From contig JACCSE010000333.1 in assembly GCA_013813145.1 (NCBI GenBank), positions 1 to 6,146 of the forward strand: a DNA stretch of 6,146 bases, written 5' to 3'. Every line of letters starts with the position of its first letter. The stretch's first letter is position 1. The stretch is from Gemmatimonadales bacterium. GTDB lineage: Bacteria; Gemmatimonadota; Gemmatimonadetes; Gemmatimonadales; GWC2-71-9. This document shows, piece after piece, positions 1 through 5,733 of the stretch. The notes under the pieces were generated by a model. The model had not been told where the DNA came from, did not search any database, and worked only from the letters and a program-made list of their open reading frames with translations. A program made the translations under genes and the position numbers.

Positions 1-1074
1 CTGGTGCATCTTGGTGAACGGCTGCGTCGTTTCGCCGTCTTCTTCGATCTGGAGGTCCGCCAGCGCCTCGATGCCGCTGTCGAGGAACTTCCGCAGTCCC
101 TTCTCCAGCGCCATCCCCGCCGTCCGAAAGTTGAAGAGCGTGGAGAACTGGAGGATGAACCCGAGGTCGGCGAGCTGTTGGTTGGTGATCAGCGAGCCGG
201 CCTTCTTGTCTTTCCCGAAATAGAGAGAAGGCGACAGGTTGAAGCCGAGCATCTGGTTGGGGTAGTACTGGCGCACCCCCTCGGAGAACTCCCGCGGCTG
301 CTCCAGCCTGGTGTTGTTGAACTCCGGCCAGATCACGTCCACGCCCAGCTCGGCCGCCTCCCACGCGTCCTCGACCGCCATCTTCACGCCACCCGGCTCC
401 TCGTCGGGCAGCGCGCCGTCGATGGAATCGGTGCGCGCGATGATGACGACGTTGACTCCGGTCGCCTCCGCCGCGGCCTTGATGGCCTTGAGCTTGGCCA
501 GCCACTGCTTCCGGGTCACCAGCACCTTGTTCCGCTTGGCCTTGCCCACGTTCACGATGTGACCGCAGGTGCGATTCGACGGGTCCTGATTTTCCAGGTG
601 CACTCCGCCGGCGCCCACCCGGATCAGCTCGGTGGCCAGGGTAAAGGTCTGGGTTGGCCCACCGAAGCCAGCCTCCATGTCCACGAACGCGGGAGGGGCC
701 TCGAGCAGATCTTTCCCTTCGCTGTCGTACCAGTGGGTGTTCCGCGCCCCTTCGATCCCCTTTCGCATCTCCAGCACCAGCTCGACCATCTGGTGCGACT
801 GGTAGATCCCGATGTCGGGGTACATGCTCTTGGTGGCGGCGAGCTGCCATCCGCTGCCGTACAGCGTCTGGAACCCCAGCGTGGTCATGATCGCCGAGGT
901 GAACGCGTCGTACGCGCCGGCGGTATGGAGAAAGGTCCCCTTGTCGCGAGCTTCGTGCAGCAGCCGGCGGAGCTTGTCGGCGGGCACCTCGCTCTCGGGC
1001 GGGGCGAACAGCCGGTTCACCGCCTGGGAGGGGTAGGAGACCTTGGTGGACACCGGGGAAGTCGCAGTCGCCAT
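1..1074 (-). CDS. aceA: Isocitrate lyase (3' end cut by window edge)
   Basis: This gene cleaves isocitrate to glyoxylate and succinate, the first step of the glyoxylate shunt, in the cytoplasm. The 358 visible residues follow the isocitrate lyase/PEP mutase fold in order: SGWQ (W76), SMYPD (84-87), the Mg-binding DMEAGFGG (132-139), the catalytic loop RTCGH (168-172, with C170 and H172), IARTD (R214), WPE (E251), the substrate-binding NLSPS (N279, S281, S283), and a C-terminal FTKMHQ that corresponds to the ATKHQ of classical enzymes. The C-terminus, probably a few dozen residues, lies off the left edge. The start at 1074 has a GGAG nine bases upstream; an in-frame ATG at 1089 would add five residues. 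The usual KKCGH reads RTCGH, and the segment between R214 and E251 is shorter than in the Mycobacterium enzyme. A 2-methylisocitrate lyase is the main alternative. The gene is divergent from the glycan operon, with an operator-like palindrome upstream. Confidence 0.88.
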   Translation of the reverse strand, partial: MATATSPVSTKVSYPSQAVNRLFAPPESEVPADKLRRLLHEARDKGTFLHTAGAYDAFTSAIMTTLGFQTLYGSGWQLAATKSMYPDIGIYQSHQMVELVLEMRKGIEGARNTHWYDSEGKDLLEAPPAFVDMEAGFGGPTQTFTLATELIRVGAGGVHLENQDPSNRTCGHIVNVGKAKRNKVLVTRKQWLAKLKAIKAAAEATGVNVVIIARTDSIDGALPDEEPGGVKMAVEDAWEAAELGVDVIWPEFNNTRLEQPREFSEGVRQYYPNQMLGFNLSPSLYFGKDKKAGSLITNQQLADLGFILQFSTLFNFRTAGMALEKGLRKFLDSGIEALADLQIEEDGETTQPFTKMHQ

Positions 1075-1083
1075 GACAATCGT

Positions 1084-1089
1084 CTCCAT
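1084..1089 (-). promoter_or_regulatory. Ribosome binding site of the isocitrate lyase gene
   Basis: On the minus strand a GGAG lies nine bases before the ATG at 1074. It overlaps the alternative upstream ATG (1089-1087), which itself has only a weak purine stretch before it. This favours the start at 1074. Confidence 0.5.
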
Positions 1090-1139
1090 CCAGAGGATCC
1101 CGGCGTCCGAGCCGGCGGACGACGGAGCGGTTGAGGAGT

Positions 1140-1157
1140 TTGTGAAACTATTCACAA
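1140..1157. promoter_or_regulatory. Perfect inverted repeat, candidate Rex (or CRP/FNR-family) operator
   Basis: The sequence reads TTGTGAA, ACTA, TTCACAA: two perfect 7-base arms around a 4-base spacer. This is the published consensus form of the operator bound by Rex, the NADH/NAD+-sensing repressor. The inner part also reads TGTGA-N6-TCACA, the CRP half-site pattern, so a CRP/FNR-family regulator is the alternative. It sits 65 bases upstream of the isocitrate lyase start and 102 bases upstream of the oxidoreductase start, which fits best with control of isocitrate lyase. I could not identify convincing -35/-10 boxes around it, and no rex or crp gene is in the window. Confidence 0.62.
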
Positions 1158-1226
1158 GTTAGCGCTCGGGCCTGAGTCGCGCTAGACCCAAACTGTACGG
1201 CCTCGGGAGAGAGTGCGCAATTCCAT

Positions 1227-1241
1227 GGGGGCACGGCCCCC
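1227..1241 (+). other. Short GC hairpin upstream of the oxidoreductase gene
   Basis: GGGGGC and GCCCCC form a perfect 6-base stem with a 3-base loop (ACG), ending 18 bases before the ATG at 1260. No T-run follows, so it does not look like an intrinsic terminator. If it is transcribed it could affect the leader; if the transcript starts near 1257-1260 it would only be part of the promoter. Confidence 0.35.
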
Positions 1242-1259
1242 GCTTACATTTGGCGGCTC

Positions 1260-2321
1260 ATGTTCATCACCAAGCCCTTCATTCGCGACCGGAAGATCCG
1301 CTTTGCCCTGGCGGGCTGCGGCCGGATCTCAGCCAACCACTTCGACGCGCTCGAGAAGCACGTCGAGCGGGCCGAGCTGGTGGGGGTGTGCGACATCGAT
1401 CCGGCCGCACTGGAAGCGGCGGTGGCGCGCACCGGCGCGCCCGGCTTCCGGACTCTCGATGCCATGCTCGCGGCCAGCGACGCCGACGTCGTGATCCTGG
1501 CCACCCCGAGTGGACTGCACGCCGACCAGGCGGTGCAGGTAGCGGAGGCCGGGCGCCATGTGATGACCGAGAAGCCGATGGCCACCCGCTGGCAGGACGG
1601 CAAGCGGATGGTGCACGCCTGCGATCTGGCGGGGGTGCATCTCTTCGTGGTTAAGCAGAACCGCCGGAACGCCACGCTCCAGTTGGTGAAGCGCGCCGTC
1701 GAGAAGCGCCGCTTCGGGCGGATCTACATGGTGAACATCAACGTCTTCTGGAGCCGTCCCCAAGCCTATTACGACAGCGCCCCCTGGCGGGGGACCTGGG
1801 AGTTCGACGGCGGGGCCTTCATGAACCAGGCGAGCCATTATGTGGACCTGCTCGACTGGCTCATCGGCCCGGTGGAAAGCGTGCAGGCGTACACCGAGAC
1901 CCTGGCGCGGAACATCCAGGTGGAGGACACCGGCGTGGTCAGCATCCGGTGGCGGACCGGCGCCCTGGGCTCGATGAACGTCACCATGCTCACCTATCTC
2001 AAGAACCTGGAAGGCTCCATCACGATCATCGGCGAGAAGGGCACGGTGCGGGTCGGTGGCGTGGCGGTCAACCGGATCGAGCACTGGGAGTTCTCCGAGC
2101 CGGACCCCGACGACGCCGCCGTGGAACAGGCGAGCTATCAGACCACCTCCGTCTACGGCTTCGGCCACCCGCTCTACTACGACAACGTGATCCAGTCGCT
2201 CCGGGGCGAGACCGCCCCGGACACCGACGGCCGCGAAGGACTGCACTCGCTGGAGATTCTCATCGCGACGTATCTCTCGGCGCGGGACGGACGGCGGGTC
2301 GCGCTGCCGCTCGAGTACTAG
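1260..2321 (+). CDS. wlbA: Gfo/Idh/MocA oxidoreductase, WlbA-type UDP-GlcNAc-uronate 3-dehydrogenase
   Basis: This is a 353-residue NAD-dependent sugar dehydrogenase of the Gfo/Idh/MocA family. The N-terminal Rossmann domain has GCGRIS (19-24) and an acidic strand end, CDID (44-47). ATPSGLH (81-87) and the hallmark EKP (104-106, catalytic K105) follow. The C-terminal domain has GGAFMNQASHYVDLLDW (184-200), with H193 in the catalytic histidine position. The K/H pair and overall pattern resemble WlbA, which oxidises C3 of UDP-2-acetamido-2-deoxyglucuronate on the route to diacetamido-uronic acids in lipopolysaccharide. The family call is secure; the exact substrate is inferred from remembered resemblance and the glycan context. 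The ATG at 1260 is chosen because the Rossmann strand begins soon after it. The upstream GGCGG is close and weak as a ribosome site. It is the first gene of the operon, ending 2 bases before rmlA. The aminotransferase and acetyltransferase partners are not in the window. Confidence 0.75.
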   Translation: MFITKPFIRDRKIRFALAGCGRISANHFDALEKHVERAELVGVCDIDPAALEAAVARTGAPGFRTLDAMLAASDADVVILATPSGLHADQAVQVAEAGRHVMTEKPMATRWQDGKRMVHACDLAGVHLFVVKQNRRNATLQLVKRAVEKRRFGRIYMVNINVFWSRPQAYYDSAPWRGTWEFDGGAFMNQASHYVDLLDWLIGPVESVQAYTETLARNIQVEDTGVVSIRWRTGALGSMNVTMLTYLKNLEGSITIIGEKGTVRVGGVAVNRIEHWEFSEPDPDDAAVEQASYQTTSVYGFGHPLYYDNVIQSLRGETAPDTDGREGLHSLEILIATYLSARDGRRVALPLEY

Positions 2322-2323
2322 CC

Positions 2324-3223
2324 ATGCCGCCGCCGCCGAGCACCCGCAAGGGCATCGTGCTCGCCGGGGGAACCGGCACCCGACTGTACCCCGTCACCCG
2401 AGCGGTGAGCAAGCAGCTACTCCCGATTTACGACAAGCCCATGATCTACTACCCGCTGTCCACCCTGATGCTCGGCGGGACGCGGGACGTGCTGGTGATC
2501 TCGACTCCGCAGGATCTGCCGGCGTTCCAGCGTCTGCTGGGCGACGGCAGCCAATGGGGACTCTGTCTATCGTACGCCGAGCAGCCTTCCCCCGATGGAT
2601 TGGCCCAGGCGTTCATCATCGGCCGCGAGTTCATCGGCCGCGATTGCTGTAGCCTGGTGCTGGGCGACAACATCTTCTACGGCCACGAACTGAGTCATAC
2701 GCTGCAGCGCGCCGCCGCCCGGCAGGAGGGGGCCACGATTTTCGGTTACCACGTGCAGAACCCCGGAGCGTACGGCGTGGTGGAGTTCGATCCGTCGGGC
2801 CGGGCGATCGGCATCCAGGAGAAGCCGGCCCAACCCCGCTCGAGCTACGCGGTGGTCGGGCTGTACTATTATGACAACCGGGTGGTGGACATCGCGCGCG
2901 AGATCCGTCCTTCGGCGCGGGGCGAGCTCGAGATCACCGACGTCAACACCCGCTATCTCGAGCTCGATGCTCTCCGAGTGGAGCGGCTGGGTCGCGGGAC
3001 CGCCTGGCTCGACACCGGCACGCATGAATCGCTGCTCCAGGCCGGGCTCTTTATCGAGACGATCGAGCAGCGTCAGGGACTCAAGATCGCCTGCCCGGAG
3101 GAAATCGCCTACCGCATGGGGTACATCGACGCGGCCCAGGTAGAGCGGCTCGCCCAGCCGCTGCGGCAGACGGCCTACGGCCGCTACCTTCAGCAGCTCC
3201 TTGCCGAGCGCCCGCGGCCGTGA
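2324..3223 (+). CDS. rmlA: Glucose-1-phosphate thymidylyltransferase RmlA
   Basis: RmlA makes dTDP-glucose and pyrophosphate from glucose-1-phosphate and dTTP, the committed step of dTDP-L-rhamnose synthesis, and is usually feedback-inhibited by dTDP-rhamnose. The 299 residues fit the family length of about 290. Visible motifs are the nucleotide-binding GGTGTRL (15-21), SKQLLPIYDKP (29-39), GDNIFYG with metal-binding D115 (114-120), PGAYGVVEFD (147-156), EKP (166-168), EITDVN (203-208) and WLDTGTH with D230 (228-234). The ATG at 2324 is the only start close to the GIVLAGG strand. The open frame extends further upstream, but that part only overlaps the preceding gene in another frame. The protein begins with four prolines after Met. 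There is no Shine-Dalgarno; translation is probably coupled to the preceding gene, which stops 2 bases earlier. Its stop overlaps the rmlC start. Confidence 0.96.
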   Translation: MPPPPSTRKGIVLAGGTGTRLYPVTRAVSKQLLPIYDKPMIYYPLSTLMLGGTRDVLVISTPQDLPAFQRLLGDGSQWGLCLSYAEQPSPDGLAQAFIIGREFIGRDCCSLVLGDNIFYGHELSHTLQRAAARQEGATIFGYHVQNPGAYGVVEFDPSGRAIGIQEKPAQPRSSYAVVGLYYYDNRVVDIAREIRPSARGELEITDVNTRYLELDALRVERLGRGTAWLDTGTHESLLQAGLFIETIEQRQGLKIACPEEIAYRMGYIDAAQVERLAQPLRQTAYGRYLQQLLAERPRP

Positions 3224-3768
3224 GGGTGACACCGGCGGATATCCCGGATGTGCTGCTGGTCGAGCCGGCGGTCCATGGCGACGAGCGCGGGTTCTTCGTC
3301 GAGGCGTGGCACTCCGGGCGGTACGCCAAAGCGGGAATAGCCGGACCGTTCGTCCAGGACAACCATAGCCGCTCCCTCCGCTCCACCCTGCGCGGGCTGC
3401 ACTACCAGCTCGAGCGGCCGCAGGGGAAGCTGATCCGGGTTACCAGCGGCGAGATCTTCGACGTGGCGGTAGACCTGCGCCGCTCCTCCCCCACCTTCGG
3501 GCGCTCGGTGGCGCGGGTGCTCTCCGAGGCCAACCACTGGCAGCTCTGGGTGCCGCCCGGCTTCGCTCACGGGTTCTACGTGCTGAGCGAGTCGGCGGAC
3601 GTGTTGTACAAGTGCACCGATTTCCACATCGGCCAGGACGACCGGACCCTCCGCTGGGACGATCCGACTCTCGCTATTCCCTGGCCGGTTCCCGCCGGCG
3701 TGCGCCCGATCCTCTCGGCTAGAGACGCGGCGGCGCCGCCGCTGGATGACGCCCCGACCTACCCATGA
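3220..3768 (+). CDS. rmlC: dTDP-4-dehydrorhamnose 3,5-epimerase RmlC
   Basis: RmlC epimerises C3 and C5 of dTDP-4-keto-6-deoxyglucose, the third step to dTDP-L-rhamnose. The 182-residue single-domain cupin matches the Salmonella enzyme in length and layout: GDERGFFVEAW (20-30), FVQDNHS (44-50), LRGLHYQ with catalytic H61 (57-63), QGKLIRV (68-74), FDVAVDLR (80-87), VPPGFAHGF (111-119), YKCTD with Y130 (130-134), and SARDAAAP with D169, completing the His-Asp dyad. The start is taken as GTG at 3220, giving a GTGA overlap with the rmlA stop. A second in-frame GTG at 3226 would shorten it by two residues and cannot be excluded. No strong ribosome site is seen, so coupling to rmlA is likely. It overlaps rmlD by four bases (ATGA). 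Confidence 0.95.
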   Translation: MRVTPADIPDVLLVEPAVHGDERGFFVEAWHSGRYAKAGIAGPFVQDNHSRSLRSTLRGLHYQLERPQGKLIRVTSGEIFDVAVDLRRSSPTFGRSVARVLSEANHWQLWVPPGFAHGFYVLSESADVLYKCTDFHIGQDDRTLRWDDPTLAIPWPVPAGVRPILSARDAAAPPLDDAPTYP

Positions 3769-4643
3769 ACGTAGGGAAGGCGCTCATCACCGGGGCGGGC
3801 GGCCAGCTCGGCATCGAGTTGAGGGCCACCGCGCCGCCAGGCTGGCTGGTGACGGCCTGTGACTCGCGGGAGCTGGACGTGACCCGGACGGAGGTCGTGT
3901 CCGAGGTGCTCGAGCGGGAAGCGCCGTCGGTGGTGCTGAACGCCGCGGCGTTTACCAGCGTGGATGCGGCGGAGGATGAACCGGCGCGAGCCGAGGCGGT
4001 GAACGTCCGGGGGGCGGCCAACGTAGCGGAGGCTGCCCGGCGGATCGGGGCGAGGATGATCCACTTGTCCACCGACTTCGTGTTCGACGGCGCCCAGGGG
4101 CGTCCCTACACACCGTCGGATCCGCCCCGCCCGCTGGGTGTGTACGCGCGGACCAAGCTCGCCGGAGAGCGTGAAGTGGAGCGGGTATCGAGGGGCGAGG
4201 CGCTGGTGATCCGGACCGCTTGGGTCTACTCGGCGCACGGGCGCAACTTCGTGCGGACGATGCTCGGGCTGATGCAGGAGCGGGAGAGCCTCGGTGTGGT
4301 CGCCGACCAGATCGGCACGCCGACCTGGGCCCGCCCGCTCGCCGAGGCGCTGTGGCGGGCCGCGGCGCTGCCGGCGCTGCGCGGGATCCATCATTGGACC
4401 GACGCCGGCGTGGCGACCTGGTACGACTTCGCCGAGGCGATCCAAGAGGAGGCGCTCGGGGCCGGCCTCCTGACCCGGCGGGTGGCGATCCGGCCGCTCC
4501 GAACCGGCGAATACCCGGCCAAAGCGCGCAGACCCTCCTTCAGCGTCCTGGACAAGACGGCCACCTGGGCCGTGCTCGGGGGCCCGGCGCGGCACTGGCG
4601 GGCCAACCTCCGACTCATGCTGGGAGGTCTCGCGAATGCGTAG
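3765..4643 (+). CDS. rmlD: dTDP-4-dehydrorhamnose reductase RmlD
   Basis: RmlD reduces dTDP-4-keto-rhamnose with NAD(P)H to dTDP-L-rhamnose, the last step of the pathway. The 292-residue protein is an extended short-chain dehydrogenase. It shows the glycine-rich GAGGQLG (10-16), DVT (38-40), NAAAFTSVDAAE (59-70), LSTDFVFDG with T103 (101-109), the catalytic YARTK (Y127, K131) and RTAWVYS. These positions are within one residue of the Salmonella T104/Y128/K132 triad. The start ATG overlaps the rmlC stop as ATGA, and the gene end overlaps the rmlB start by eight bases. No convincing Shine-Dalgarno precedes it. Length and motifs are normal, with nothing truncated or fused. Confidence 0.95.
   Translation: MNVGKALITGAGGQLGIELRATAPPGWLVTACDSRELDVTRTEVVSEVLEREAPSVVLNAAAFTSVDAAEDEPARAEAVNVRGAANVAEAARRIGARMIHLSTDFVFDGAQGRPYTPSDPPRPLGVYARTKLAGEREVERVSRGEALVIRTAWVYSAHGRNFVRTMLGLMQERESLGVVADQIGTPTWARPLAEALWRAAALPALRGIHHWTDAGVATWYDFAEAIQEEALGAGLLTRRVAIRPLRTGEYPAKARRPSFSVLDKTATWAVLGGPARHWRANLRLMLGGLANA
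4622..4627 (+). promoter_or_regulatory. Strong ribosome binding site of rmlB
   Basis: GGGAGG lies eight bases before the rmlB ATG, inside the last codons of rmlD. It is the only near-consensus Shine-Dalgarno in the plus-strand operon, and it supports the start at 4636. Confidence 0.6.
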
Positions 4644-5733
4644 CCTCCTGGTGACCGGCGGCGCCGGATTCATCGGCGCCAACTTCGTGCATTACTGGCT
4701 GGCGCAGCATCCCGGGGAGAGGATAGTGGTCCTCGACGCGCTCACCTACGCCGGCAACCTGGCGAGTCTCGACTCGGTTCGGGGCCGGGGGGAGCTGACG
4801 TTCGTCCACGGAGACATTCGCACGCCGGGACTCGCGGAAAGCCTGCTGCGTGAGAGCGGCGTCACGGTGGTGGTCCACTTCGCGGCGGAGTCCCACGTCG
4901 ACCGCTCGATTGCCGGGCCCGACCCTTTCATCGAGACCAACGTGACGGGGACGCACGAGCTGCTGAAGGCGGCCCGAACGGTTTGGCTGGAGGAGGGGCG
5001 GAGCAGCGGGAAGGTGCGTTTCCATCACGTTTCCACCGACGAGGTCTACGGCACTCTCGGACCGTCCGATCCACCGTTCAGCGAGGCGACCGCCTACGCC
5101 CCGAACTCACCCTACGCCGCCAGCAAGGCCGGCTCCGATCATCTGGTGCGCGCCTACCGCCAGACCTACGGACTTCCGGTCACCACCAGTAACTGCTCGA
5201 ACAACTACGGTCCATTTCAGTTTCCCGAGAAGCTCATCCCTTACATGCTGGTCAACGCTCTCGAGGGGAAGCCGCTGCCGGTGTATGGCGACGGGCTCCA
5301 AGTGCGGGACTGGCTCTACGTCGAGGATCACTGCCGCGCGGTCGAGCGCGTCATCCTCGACGGCAGGGAGGGGGAGACCTATAACGTCGGGGGCCGGAAC
5401 GAGTGGAAGAACATCGACGTCGTTCACCTGCTCTGCCGCCTGCTGGACCAGGTGTTCCGGGATGATCCCGCGCTCGAGCGCCGGTTTCCCCGCTCGCCGG
5501 CGGCGTCGGGTCGGCCGACCGCGTCGCTCATCGCGTTCGTACCCGATCGTCCGGGCCACGACCGCCGCTACGCCATAGACGCCAGCAAGATCGAGCGCGA
5601 GCTGGGATTCTGCCCACTGGAAAGCTTCGAGTCGGGAATTCGCAAGACGCTGAGCTGGTACCTCGCCAACGAAGCATGGTGGCGGGCGGTTCTCGAGGGG
5701 CACCATCTTCGCGACCGGACTGCCGGACCGTGA
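4636..5733 (+). CDS. rmlB: dTDP-glucose 4,6-dehydratase RmlB
   Basis: RmlB converts dTDP-glucose to dTDP-4-keto-6-deoxyglucose with tightly bound NAD+, the second step of the rhamnose pathway. The 365-residue extended short-chain dehydrogenase has the NAD motif GGAGFIG (8-14), the adenosine-ribose acidic residue in LDALTYAGNL (33-42), HGDIR (58-62), HFAAESHVDRSI (81-92), STDEVYG with T134, D135 and E136 (133-139), catalytic YAASK (Y160, K164), NCSNNYGPFQFPEKLIP (186-202), GDGLQVRDWLYVEDH (218-232) and DRPGHDRRYAID (304-315). All active-site residues expected for the family are present. Residues about 275-297 form an Arg/Pro-rich insertion compared with the Salmonella enzyme, just before the conserved DRPGHD loop. 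It overlaps rmlD by eight bases and has its own ribosome site. Its stop overlaps the methyltransferase start. Confidence 0.96.
   Translation: MRSLLVTGGAGFIGANFVHYWLAQHPGERIVVLDALTYAGNLASLDSVRGRGELTFVHGDIRTPGLAESLLRESGVTVVVHFAAESHVDRSIAGPDPFIETNVTGTHELLKAARTVWLEEGRSSGKVRFHHVSTDEVYGTLGPSDPPFSEATAYAPNSPYAASKAGSDHLVRAYRQTYGLPVTTSNCSNNYGPFQFPEKLIPYMLVNALEGKPLPVYGDGLQVRDWLYVEDHCRAVERVILDGREGETYNVGGRNEWKNIDVVHLLCRLLDQVFRDDPALERRFPRSPAASGRPTASLIAFVPDRPGHDRRYAIDASKIERELGFCPLESFESGIRKTLSWYLANEAWWRAVLEGHHLRDRTAGP

Larger units (their letters stand above)
1075..1259. other. Divergent intergenic region with both promoters
   Basis: This 185-base stretch separates the minus-strand isocitrate lyase from the plus-strand glycan operon and must hold the promoters of both. 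It contains the palindrome at 1140-1157 and a GC-rich hairpin at 1227-1241. I see no small gene in it and no clear sigma-70 promoter on either strand. A TACATT at 1245-1250 is the best -10-like hexamer for the plus strand, but its -35 region is poor. Confidence 0.6.

Noticed and set aside
4..1134. Long plus-strand open frame of 376 codons
   Set aside because: It is the antisense shadow of isocitrate lyase. Its translation is low-complexity Arg/Leu/Gly/His-rich with no recognisable motif, whereas the minus strand gives a clear enzyme.
1227..1241. GC hairpin as an intrinsic terminator
   Set aside because: No T-run follows on either strand, and no gene ends nearby because the flanking genes are divergent.
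1329..2246. 305-codon minus-strand open frame opposite the oxidoreductase gene
   Set aside because: GC-rich antisense shadow; no motif, and the opposite strand encodes a well-conserved enzyme.
1949..2323. 125-codon upstream extension of the rmlA frame
   Set aside because: It overlaps the oxidoreductase gene in another frame, has Arg/Gly-rich composition without domain features, and RmlA proteins begin near the ATG at 2324.
3759..4682. 307-codon minus-strand open frame opposite rmlD
   Set aside because: Antisense shadow of rmlD with Arg/Pro/His-rich composition; no recognisable domain.
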